A stretch of DNA of 5,147 nt from positions 6,001 through 11,147 of the forward strand of contig MEXZ01000076.1 in NCBI GenBank assembly GCA_001773855.1, written 5' to 3'. The notes beneath the pieces were generated by a model, which was not told where the DNA came from, made no database searches, and saw only the letters and a list, made by a program, of their open reading frames with translations. Below are positions 1-5,147 of the stretch, piece by piece (the first letter of the stretch is position 1; each line of letters begins with the position of its first letter). A program made the position numbers and the translations under genes. Origin of the DNA: Candidatus Aminicenantes bacterium RBG_13_64_14. Lineage in GTDB: Bacteria > Acidobacteriota > Aminicenantia > Aminicenantales > Saccharicenantaceae.

Positions 1-1
1 G

Positions 2-595
2 ATCCTCGGGTTTTACCGGGATTCGCTCTACCGGGATAAGCAGGCCGTGGCCCTGGCCGCCTCTTTCAATGCCGCCCGCCGCGGCGAGGAGGGCGATTTC
101 GCTCCCGAGATGGTCTCTCTCCGCGGGCAGGGCGGCCTGGCCCAGACCCTCGATCTCGTCACGTCGATTTACACGCTCATGCTCGTCGTCTTCATCTTGA
201 TCATGTCCATCGTCCTCTGGAACGCGGGGCTCATGGGAAGCCTCCGCCGCTACGGCGAATTCGGCATCCGCCTGGCCCTCGGCGAGGACAAGGGCCGCCT
301 TTACGGGTCGCTCATCGCCGAAGGATTGGCTATCGGCGTCGTCGGGTCTCTCGTGGGCACCGCGGTGGGCCTCGGCGCCTCCTATTATCTCCAGGCCAAG
401 GGTATTAACATCAGCTCGATGATGAGGAATGCGTCGATCATCGTGTCCGATGTCCTGCGGGCGCGGGTGACGCCCATGAGCTATGTCATCGGGTTCGTGC
501 CCGGACTCGCGGCGACGTTCCTCGGCCGGGCCGTATCCGGGATCGGCATCTACAAGCGGCAGACGTCCCGGCTGGCCAAGGAGTTCGAAGGATGA
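2..595 (+). CDS. FtsX/MacB-type ABC transporter permease, C-terminal part (5' end outside window)
   Basis: This is the last 197 residues of an inner-membrane permease subunit of an FtsX-domain ABC transporter, the group that includes LolC/E and MacB. The reading frame is open from base 2, so the GTG at 47 is an internal codon and the true start lies upstream. Three hydrophobic segments are visible, at about 164-232 (IYTLMLVVFILIMSIVLWNA), 302-394 (GSLIAEGLAIGVVGSLVGTA) and 476-532. Between the first two is the family signature loop RRYGEFGIRLALGEDKGRL, equivalent to the 'RR.EIGIRRALGA' cytoplasmic loop that contacts the ATPase. The protein ends in a basic and acidic tail (YKRQTSRLAKEFEG). Its stop overlaps the start of the LolA-like gene, so both probably act in lipoprotein or lipid movement from the inner membrane. 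The ATPase subunit is not in the window. Substrate unknown; family call confident. Confidence 0.88.
   Translation: MLGFYRDSLYRDKQAVALAASFNAARRGEEGDFAPEMVSLRGQGGLAQTLDLVTSIYTLMLVVFILIMSIVLWNAGLMGSLRRYGEFGIRLALGEDKGRLYGSLIAEGLAIGVVGSLVGTAVGLGASYYLQAKGINISSMMRNASIIVSDVLRARVTPMSYVIGFVPGLAATFLGRAVSGIGIYKRQTSRLAKEFEG
578..583 (+). promoter_or_regulatory. Ribosome binding site of the LolA-like gene, inside the permease coding sequence
   Basis: AAGGAG lies 8 bases before the ATG at 592, at good Shine-Dalgarno spacing. It lies within the last codons of the permease and supports the ATG at 592, which shares the sequence ATGA with the permease stop (TGA 593-595). This arrangement suggests translational coupling. 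Confidence 0.7.
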
Positions 596-1383
596 ACAAG
601 CATTTCTTTATTGTTTTCTTTGCGTTAGCTGCGAACGGGCTTAGCTTCGGCGTTTCACCCGCTGCTCCGGCTTCGATCCCCGCGGGTCAAACGACGGCGG
701 CCCAACCCCTCGACGGCGAAGCGATTCTGCGCCGGGCCGACGACAACATGGGTTCGGACAACAAGATCACGACGAGCATCATGACCATCCACGGCCGGCG
801 CGGCTCGCGCAGCGTCAAGTCGAAGTCCTGGATCCGCGGCCGGACCCAGTCCTTCACAGAATACCTCGACCCGCCGCGGGAGAAGGGCACCAAGATGCTC
901 AAGCTCGAAGACCAGCTCTGGACCTACACGCCGTCCTCCGACCGGACGATCCTCATCGCCGGGCACATGCTCCGCCAGTCCGTCATGGGCTCGGACCTGT
1001 CCTACGAGGACATGATGGAGGACCCGCGCTTGACCGTCCTCTACACGGCGACGGTGGGCGGCGAGGAGGACTACGGGGGACGCGCGTGCTGGGTGCTCGA
1101 CCTGGCCTCGCGCGGCGAGGAGATCGCCTACTTCAAGCGCAAGATCTGGGTTGACAAGGAACGCTATGTCGTCCTCCGGGAAGAGCGTTTCGCCAAAAGC
1201 GGCAAGCTCCTCAAGACGGCGGAAATCAAGAGCGTCGAACGCAAGGGCGGGCGATGGGTCCCGACAAAGGTCGTCTTCAAGGATGCCTTGAAAGAGGGCC
1301 AGGGCACCGAGTTCGTCCTCGAGGCGATCGAGTTCAACGCCGCGATCCCCGATTACATGTTTACGAAGGCCTCGCTCAGGTAG
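592..1383 (+). CDS. Outer membrane lipoprotein-sorting protein, LolA-like fold (PF17131 type)
   Basis: A 263-residue exported protein. Residues 1-27 form a signal peptide: MNKHF, a hydrophobic stretch, then SPAAPA before a likely signal peptidase I site. There is no lipobox cysteine, so a soluble periplasmic protein is expected. The mature part has the landmarks of the LolA-like family that binds lipid or acylated protein in a half-barrel: YLDPPREKGTKML (91-103), LWTYTPSSDRTILI (109-122), the hallmark QSVMGSDLSYEDM (129-141), IWVDKERYVVLREERF (185-200) and a C-terminal MFTKASL. Length is normal for the family. The ATG overlaps the permease stop by 4 bases and has an AAGGAG site 8 bases upstream, so the two are co-translated. 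Members often sit beside FtsX or RND/MMPL transporters and are thought to receive cargo from them (family knowledge). The specific cargo cannot be read from sequence. It is not LolA itself, because spacing and motifs differ. Confidence 0.9.
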   Translation: MNKHFFIVFFALAANGLSFGVSPAAPASIPAGQTTAAQPLDGEAILRRADDNMGSDNKITTSIMTIHGRRGSRSVKSKSWIRGRTQSFTEYLDPPREKGTKMLKLEDQLWTYTPSSDRTILIAGHMLRQSVMGSDLSYEDMMEDPRLTVLYTATVGGEEDYGGRACWVLDLASRGEEIAYFKRKIWVDKERYVVLREERFAKSGKLLKTAEIKSVERKGGRWVPTKVVFKDALKEGQGTEFVLEAIEFNAAIPDYMFTKASLR

Positions 1384-1630
1384 AAAGCCAAGCCTTCCAC
1401 CACTCGGCGACGACGTCGGCGCTGCCGTACCAGCGGCGGTCCTCTCTCATGCACGAGTGGTGGACGCCGCGGACCGCTTTCCCGGCCACGGACATGTATA
1501 TCACTTCCGGCGCGAAACACGCGCCCGGGCAAAGCGCCCGCAGGGCCACCCTCATCTCCTTGAACCGGCCCGGCGTGAGGAGGAACCCGGGGATGATGAC
1601 GACCGGGTCAGGCGGGAGATGGCCGGCCAT
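1376..1630 (-). CDS. 84-residue ORF, probable internally deleted alpha/beta-hydrolase (lipase-like) remnant
   Basis: A short ORF starting 7 bases after the peptidase stop on the same strand, with a weak GAGG site 4 bases before its ATG. About 73 of 84 codons end in G or C, as in the neighbouring genes, so the sequence was selected as coding. The N-terminus (DPVVIIPGFLLTPGRFKEM, residues 8-26) resembles the first strand and oxyanion-loop region of an alpha/beta-hydrolase. Residues 39-53 (FAPEVIYMSVAGKAV) and the end (GVHHSCMRED, RRWYGSADVVAEWW) resemble, from memory, segments far apart in full-length lipase-like hydrolases of about 200-270 residues. The GxSxG nucleophile segment and most of the core are absent. 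It is therefore probably catalytically dead, a decaying gene, or an assembly collapse. Alternatively it is an unrelated small protein. Its stop overlaps the convergent LolA-like gene by 8 bases. Confidence 0.5.
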   Translation of the reverse strand: MAGHLPPDPVVIIPGFLLTPGRFKEMRVALRALCPGACFAPEVIYMSVAGKAVRGVHHSCMREDRRWYGSADVVAEWWKAWLST

Positions 1631-1637
1631 AGCGCCT

Positions 1638-3380
1638 CTACTGCAAGGAGATTTTCGTCTTGGTCGTGCCGGCCTTCTCGGAAACGGCCGTGACCACGGC
1701 CTGGGCCTTTTTCCCCTTGAGGCGGACGAGCCACTGCGCGACCCGCTGGTTCAGCGACCCGGCGGCCGCTCCGCCCCGCGGCGAGGACACGGCCGGATTA
1801 TTCCCCGGTATGTGTCCGAGGTCGACGGTCGTCCCGCCGCTCAGGATTTCTCCGTCCTCGAGCTCGAGCCGCGCCTTGACCGTCTTGGCCAGGCGGTGAT
1901 CAATGGCCTTTTGGGTGACGTTGGTCGGCAGGAAGCCCTCGTTCTCCACGGTCGCCAGGACGCGGAACAGCCGGTCGCCCAGCGGGACGACCTTGACCCC
2001 GGCGATTTTCAGGAAAGGAAGAGCCTCCGAGTGCTTCAACTCGAACAGGCAGTTCTTTTTCCATTCCGCCTCGGCGAATTCCGGGGGCGGGTTCTGCGAG
2101 AAATAATTGCTGTTCCAGCCGCCGATCTCGACCTCCCCGAGCACGGGGTGCTTGAACGCGGTCCAGTCGACGAAGCCCCGGCCGCCGAGCTCCTTGTCGT
2201 TCCATTGCATGGCCAGCAGTTCGTCGAAGGTGTCGAAGGCCGACTTGCCCGTTTCGCCGGGCGCCTTCCAGATCTCGGTCGTGAAAGCGAATGCGCCGAA
2301 GAAATCGTAGGCCCAGTCCACGAAGACGCCGTGGCGCGGATTGGCCTTGTCGGTCGTGAAGTCGTTGTAGACGGAGAGCACCGGGTAGCCCGTGAGCTCG
2401 GTGCCGACCGCGCCCACGGCCATGAAATAGGCCATGTCCTGGGCGGGGATCTGGTCGTCTCCCATGTTGCAGTAGGGGCGCAGGATGACGCCGCTGTGCG
2501 TGTGGTGGGCCTGGACACCGGCGATGTTCGGATGGGCCAGGATGAAGTCGACCTGGGCCTTCGCCTCGGGCTCCGAAAGAGGATAGGCGCCGCCCCCCGA
2601 CTGGACCCAGTCGGGCGCCCAGTAGGCCGGATAGTTGCGGTTGGTGACGCTCCGGGCGCCGCCGGGCGGGTCCTCGTTCGTCCGGCCGTCCTTGTCGTTG
2701 TCCAACCCTTCGGGCCCGACGACCCGCCATTCGCCCTTCTCGTCGAAACGGCGCTCGACCATCAGCCGCGGGTCCTTGGGATGTGTTTTGAACGGTCCCT
2801 TCTCGTCGCGGACGCGCATCTGCGAGATGATGCCGTCGCCGTTGAGGTCCTCGGGCCCGTCCTCGTCGAGAAGGCCGTCGCCGTCGTCGTCCACTTTCTT
2901 CAAGGCCGGGTCGACGGGGTCGCCCGGCTTACGGAGGTAGGCGTCGGAACCGTCCGGATTGATCTTGGGCAGGATGTAGAAGGTCCGCGTATCGACGAGC
3001 CTCGTCACCAGCGGGTCCTTTCCGTAGTTCTCCAGCAGGTGCCGGATCATGTAAAGGCAGGTTTCCGCGCCGCTCACTTCGCCGGCGTGGGTGTTGCCGT
3101 CGATGTACATGCCGGGCTTCTCGGCCGCCGGGCCGGTGCCTGAATTGGTGATCTCCAGGCACCAGATGTCCTTGCCCTGGAAGCTCTTGCCGATCGAGAG
3201 GAGCCGGCAGAGGTTGGGATAATCGCCGGCGAAGTCCTTCAGGAGCGCCGTCGTCTCGGCATGGTTATGATAATGGGTCCAGTCGACCTTGACCTCGGCG
3301 ACCTCGGCCGGCGGCGGGACGGCGGTCGCGAGGGCGATGGCCGCCAAGGACAAAATGGAGAAAAAGGCGAGTTTCTTCAT
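1638..3380 (-). CDS. Secreted zinc carboxypeptidase, peptidase family M14, with calcium-type loop insertion
   Basis: A 580-residue exported metallopeptidase expected to remove C-terminal residues from peptides outside the cytoplasm. A signal peptide (MKKLAFFSILSLAAIALATA) is cleaved near residue 20. The M14 domain spans about 35-375. Zinc ligands are H98 and E101 in NTHAGE, and probably H293 in HHTHSGVILRP. Substrate carboxylate-binding N247-R248 lies in NRNYP. Y338 (SVYND) matches the mobile tyrosine of carboxypeptidase A, and E369 (FTTEIW) is the catalytic glutamate, so the active site is complete. Between E101 and N247 the spacing is about 75 residues longer than in carboxypeptidase A. The extra segment carries three DxDxDG-like loops (164-174, 178-183, 227-237). 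Residues about 455-580 form a C-terminal beta-rich domain. The ATG is fixed by AAGGAGG 4 bases upstream. Upstream is the palindromic element; downstream is the 84-residue ORF. Exact substrate unknown. Confidence 0.92.
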   Translation of the reverse strand: MKKLAFFSILSLAAIALATAVPPPAEVAEVKVDWTHYHNHAETTALLKDFAGDYPNLCRLLSIGKSFQGKDIWCLEITNSGTGPAAEKPGMYIDGNTHAGEVSGAETCLYMIRHLLENYGKDPLVTRLVDTRTFYILPKINPDGSDAYLRKPGDPVDPALKKVDDDGDGLLDEDGPEDLNGDGIISQMRVRDEKGPFKTHPKDPRLMVERRFDEKGEWRVVGPEGLDNDKDGRTNEDPPGGARSVTNRNYPAYWAPDWVQSGGGAYPLSEPEAKAQVDFILAHPNIAGVQAHHTHSGVILRPYCNMGDDQIPAQDMAYFMAVGAVGTELTGYPVLSVYNDFTTDKANPRHGVFVDWAYDFFGAFAFTTEIWKAPGETGKSAFDTFDELLAMQWNDKELGGRGFVDWTAFKHPVLGEVEIGGWNSNYFSQNPPPEFAEAEWKKNCLFELKHSEALPFLKIAGVKVVPLGDRLFRVLATVENEGFLPTNVTQKAIDHRLAKTVKARLELEDGEILSGGTTVDLGHIPGNNPAVSSPRGGAAAGSLNQRVAQWLVRLKGKKAQAVVTAVSEKAGTTKTKISLQ

Positions 3381-3384
3381 GGTC

Positions 3385-3391
3385 CCTCCTT
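3385..3391 (-). promoter_or_regulatory. Strong ribosome binding site of the M14 peptidase gene
   Basis: On the minus strand AAGGAGG ends 4 bases before the ATG at 3380-3378. It is a perfect anti-Shine-Dalgarno match and decides the start. It contrasts with the neighbouring 118-residue gene, which has no such site. Confidence 0.8.
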
Positions 3392-3409
3392 CTTTCCTCT
3401 CAGTTCCCT

Positions 3410-3438
3410 ATGTTACTCATCCTATTTCGGGGACACAA
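3410..3438 (-). promoter_or_regulatory. Weak candidate promoter for the M14 peptidase, -35 inside the element's left arm
   Basis: On the minus strand, TTGTGT (3438-3433) is followed after exactly 17 bases by TAACAT (3415-3410), which lies 29 bases before the peptidase ATG. These match the sigma-70 boxes at 3 of 6 and 4 of 6 positions. The -35 box would be supplied by the inverted-repeat arm. Such a match can easily arise by chance, so this is only a candidate. Confidence 0.2.
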
Positions 3439-3451
3439 TACCAATTTCCGA
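3427..3451 (+). repeat. Left arm of the 25-base inverted repeat
   Basis: It pairs perfectly with 3523-3547. Its outer end abuts ATTT (3424-3427), which recurs just outside the opposite arm at 3547-3550. Confidence 0.9.
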
Positions 3452-3522
3452 TTTAAATATGGCCGGCACATGCGGCTTCTGCATATCCGAGAATATGTGG
3501 TTTGTGAAAAATCAGCAGAAAT

Positions 3523-3547
3523 TCGGAAATTGGTATTGTGTCCCCGA
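3523..3547 (-). repeat. Right arm of the 25-base inverted repeat
   Basis: It is the reverse complement of 3427-3451. It ends one base short of the TAA stop codon (3551-3549, minus strand) of the 118-residue membrane protein. Confidence 0.9.
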
Positions 3548-3548
3548 T

Positions 3549-3905
3549 TTAGAACTGCTGGGCGTCGGCGGCGATCGACGATTCGAGGTAGTAGGCCGCG
3601 GCCCGGGCCACGGTGAAGACGATGAAGCCCATAACGACGATGGTCAGGCCGACGAGAGCGATGGCCTTGACGTTCGATACCTTCTTGGCCAGGCCCTGAG
3701 GCGCCAGGACGTCCCAGAGCGATTTCCCGACGAAGAGGATCATGACGGTCAGGCCCAGGGCCAGGCGGTAGCCGTTGATCCTCCCCGCGGCCTCGTCCGA
3801 AGCGTCGAGGCGGAAAAACGGCGAAACAAGCCAGACGGCGAAAAGCAGGACCAGAGCGGTCAGGCTGATGGTCAGGGCTTTTTTAGGATCGAGCTGAAGC
3901 TTCAT
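3549..3905 (-). CDS. Small three-helix membrane protein of unknown function
   Basis: 118 residues that I do not recognise as a named family. Three hydrophobic segments are visible, at about 11-31 (LTISLTALVLLFAVWLVSPF), 46-66 (YRLALGLTVMILFVGKSLWD) and 80-102 (KAIALVGLTIVVMGFIVFTV). They are separated by a short acidic loop (LDASDEAAGR) and a basic loop (PQGLAKKVSNVK), so it should be an integral inner-membrane protein. The N-terminus MKLQLDPKK is charged and not a cleavable signal. The ATG at 3905-3903 is the only sensible start, since no other Met occurs until residue 55. No Shine-Dalgarno is present; instead a near-consensus promoter ends 8 bases before the ATG, so a leaderless or near-leaderless transcript is inferred. 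It lies 40 bases after the TPR gene and upstream of the palindromic element. Role unknown. Confidence 0.75.
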   Translation of the reverse strand: MKLQLDPKKALTISLTALVLLFAVWLVSPFFRLDASDEAAGRINGYRLALGLTVMILFVGKSLWDVLAPQGLAKKVSNVKAIALVGLTIVVMGFIVFTVARAAAYYLESSIAADAQQF

Positions 3906-3913
3906 TTACGTCC

Positions 3914-3943
3914 ATTATAGGCTCGAAATAGCCGCTCCGTCAA
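3914..3943 (-). promoter_or_regulatory. Near-consensus sigma-70 promoter giving a leaderless transcript
   Basis: On the minus strand, TTGACG (3943-3938) is followed after 18 bases by a perfect TATAAT (3919-3914). Only 8 bases (GGACGTAA) separate the -10 box from the ATG at 3905. The usual start point, about 7 bases after TATAAT, is the A at 3907, so the mRNA would have 0-2 untranslated bases. In such GC-rich surroundings a 5/6 plus 6/6 match at the right spacing is unlikely by chance. The -35 box lies just after the TPR gene stop (3946). Confidence 0.6.
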
Positions 3944-3945
3944 TT

Positions 3946-5147
3946 TTAGAGCCCATTGTACTTCTCCAAGCGCTCAACGTGCTTGCGCTCCTCGCGCCGG
4001 AGGATCTCGGCGAAGCGCGGCTCGCCGCGCAGCTTGTCGTAGAAATAATCCCGCGTGTTGTTGAGGAAGGGGAAGAAGTAGACGTAGTCGTGGACGTCGT
4101 CGAAGCACTTGTCGATGGCGAGCTGCATGTTGCCGAGGGCCTGGTCTTTCATGCCCAGGGCGGCGTAGACGCGCGACAGGTAATAGGTGTGGCGGGTAGG
4201 CCGTCCCGGATCGAGCGCCGGCTCGATGGCGGCCAGGGCCGCTTTCTTGTCGCCCCGCGCCGCTGAGATCAGGGCCCGGACGAACCCGGCATACGGGTCC
4301 GCCGGGGCAAGGGTCTCGGCGACGGCGAGCTCGGCGGCGGCCGCGCCGTATCTCTTCATTAACACCAGCACCCGGGCCCGGTGGCATCTCGTCCGGAAGT
4401 CACCCTGCTCGAGCTCGATCATCCTGTCGAAATCGGCCAGGGCCGCCTCGTAGTAGCCCATCTGTTCGTAGGACCAGGCCCGGAGGAGATGGACGTCGGC
4501 CGACCCCCCGCCGGCCCGGATAACCCGGCTGAAATACACCGCGCTCCGCTCCAGGATACCGATAGAGGCCAGGAACGCCCCGACGTCGGTCAGGACGTGA
4601 AGGCTTGCGGGGTCGAGCTCCATGGCCTTCATCAGGTGGGCGTAGGCCTGGTCGTTTTCGCGTCGGAAATACCGGACCCAGGCCATGCCGACATTGGTCT
4701 CGGCTCTCTCCGGGGCCATCTCGTAGGCCGTCCGGTAGTATTCGTTCATCCGGGCCAGGCTGTCCGGGCTCGCGCCTTCGTAGACGAAGCGGTATTGGTG
4801 GGCGTCGCCCAGGCCGAGAACGGCCAGCACGCAGCCCGGGTCGGCCTTCCGGGCTTCTTCGAAAAGGCCGATCATCTGTTCGAGTTCGGCCGGCGATTGG
4901 CTCAGGACGTACTTGCGCTCGACGGCCCGGGCCGTCTCGTAGAACCGCGTCGCCTGGACCGAGCAGGCCAGGAGGGCGGCGCGGAAGGAGGAGGTCGGGA
5001 CGCCGAAGACCCTGCGGACGTCGTCGCAGACGCGGTTCTCCATGACCGGCATCTCCATCTCCGTCCCCGGCACGTGGCCCGTCTTGAGGGCCTCTGTGGC
5101 CATGGCTTCCCGAAGCTCGTAATCGACGCGGATCTTCGACCCCGCCT
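3946..5147 (-). CDS. TPR-repeat protein, C-terminal part (N-terminus outside window)
   Basis: The frame stays open to the right edge, and an ATG at 5103 is probably internal. Counting from that ATG, residues about 60-335 are tandem tetratricopeptide repeats, recognisable in LFEEARKADPGCVLAVLGLGD, YYRTAYEMAPERAETNVGMA, AYAHLMKAMELDPAS, LLRAWSYEQMGYYEAALADF and YLSRVYAALGMKDQALGNMQ. They form a helical scaffold for protein binding. The end, YDKLRGEPRFAEILRREE, resembles the 'L..DPRF..LL' tail of TPR regions attached to adenylate-cyclase, kinase or winged-helix regulators. The residues before the repeats (AGSKIRVDYELREA, VCDDVRRVFGV) resemble the end of the FlgO/TolB-like domain that precedes such repeats. 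A regulatory multidomain protein is thus plausible, but its N-terminal domain cannot be seen. No signal peptide or membrane segment is visible. The next gene has its own promoter, so co-transcription is uncertain. Confidence 0.8.
   Translation of the reverse strand, partial: AGSKIRVDYELREAMATEALKTGHVPGTEMEMPVMENRVCDDVRRVFGVPTSSFRAALLACSVQATRFYETARAVERKYVLSQSPAELEQMIGLFEEARKADPGCVLAVLGLGDAHQYRFVYEGASPDSLARMNEYYRTAYEMAPERAETNVGMAWVRYFRRENDQAYAHLMKAMELDPASLHVLTDVGAFLASIGILERSAVYFSRVIRAGGGSADVHLLRAWSYEQMGYYEAALADFDRMIELEQGDFRTRCHRARVLVLMKRYGAAAAELAVAETLAPADPYAGFVRALISAARGDKKAALAAIEPALDPGRPTRHTYYLSRVYAALGMKDQALGNMQLAIDKCFDDVHDYVYFFPFLNNTRDYFYDKLRGEPRFAEILRREERKHVERLEKYNGL

Larger units (their letters stand above)
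3427..3547. mobile_element. 121-base palindromic (MITE/REP-like) element with perfect 25-base inverted ends
   Basis: The arms 3427-3451 and 3523-3547 are perfect reverse complements over 25 bases and begin with (T)CGGGGACACAATACC. They enclose a 71-base AT-richer spacer (3452-3522) with no credible gene. The spacer holds short secondary pairings: gattt 3450-3454 with aaatc 3509-3513, ttctgc 3477-3482 with gcagaa 3515-3520, and cacat 3467-3471 with atgtg 3495-3499. From memory, GGGGACAC-NATAC-type tips recur around REP-associated (IS200-like, Y1) transposase genes in many bacteria. This suggests a non-autonomous copy mobilised in trans. It fills most of the 168-base gap between two same-strand genes, which holds nothing else except the peptidase leader. 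Alternatively it is an RNA hairpin that stabilises or processes the operon mRNA. No poly-T follows either arm, so a simple terminator is unlikely. Confidence 0.65.

Noticed and set aside
47..49. GTG as the start of the permease
   Set aside because: The frame is open to the left edge and an FtsX-type permease needs an upstream transmembrane segment and periplasmic domain; this is an internal valine codon.
1900..2730. Alternative minus-strand frame within the peptidase
   Set aside because: Arg/Gly/His/Pro-rich translation with no motifs, while the overlapping frame carries the full M14 active site.
2858..2895. GTC-rich stretch as a microsatellite
   Set aside because: It is simply the reverse strand of Asp/Gly/Glu codons of the calcium-type loop in the peptidase.
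1254..3143. Very long plus-strand open frame antisense to the M14 peptidase
   Set aside because: It lacks recognisable domains, starts inside the LolA-like gene, and reads as Arg/Gly/Val-rich low-complexity. It is the usual by-product of a GC-rich gene on the other strand.
3427..3547. Inverted repeat as an intrinsic terminator or a CRISPR repeat pair
   Set aside because: The loop is 71 bases, no T-run follows either arm, and there are only two inverted (not direct) copies with no array.
3261..3920. Plus-strand open frames crossing the palindromic element (3261-3920 and 3410-3616)
   Set aside because: They run antisense through the peptidase start, the inverted repeats and the membrane protein. 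They have no domain, ribosome site or coding-like composition.
5101..5103. ATG as the true start of the TPR protein
   Set aside because: The frame continues open to 5147 with plausible protein sequence and only a poor ribosome site precedes this ATG. Not fully excluded.

Overview
This window looks like a piece of a GC-rich, Gram-negative, probably metagenome-derived bacterial genome. The evidence is a LolA-like periplasmic protein, a secreted M14 peptidase with calcium-type loops, and third codon positions that are nearly all G or C. The gene mix would fit Acidobacteriota or Candidatus Aminicenantes-like bacteria, but that is an impression from family knowledge and not a demonstrated assignment.

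Layout. The left end (2-1383, plus strand) holds the 3' end of an FtsX/MacB-type ABC permease. It overlaps by 4 bases (ATGA) a periplasmic 'outer membrane lipoprotein-sorting' protein of the LolA-like fold. The pair is a translationally coupled envelope export module. Everything to the right is on the minus strand. Reading from right to left there is the C-terminal part of a TPR-repeat protein that runs off the right edge (3946-5147), a 118-residue three-helix membrane protein (3549-3905), a 580-residue secreted zinc carboxypeptidase of family M14 (1638-3380), and an 84-residue ORF (1376-1630). The 84-residue ORF looks like an internally deleted alpha/beta-hydrolase. The two gene sets converge, and their stop codons overlap by 8 bases near 1376-1383.

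The most unusual piece is at about 3424-3550, an AT-richer 121-base element bounded by a perfect 25-base inverted repeat (GGGGACACAATACC... tips). It sits in the spacer between the membrane-protein gene and the peptidase gene, starts one base after the membrane-protein stop codon, and is flanked by a 4-base direct repeat ATTT. It looks like a non-autonomous mobile or palindromic repeat element of the kind found around REP-associated/IS200-like transposases. Removing it would leave a 45-base intergenic gap. A second notable point is a near-consensus promoter (TTGACG, 18 bases, TATAAT) placed so close to the membrane-protein ATG that the transcript should be leaderless or nearly so.

Functionally, the window combines envelope lipid or lipoprotein handling with extracellular peptide degradation. 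No complete new multi-gene system is evident. The novelty lies in the mobile element, the hydrolase remnant and the leaderless promoter.
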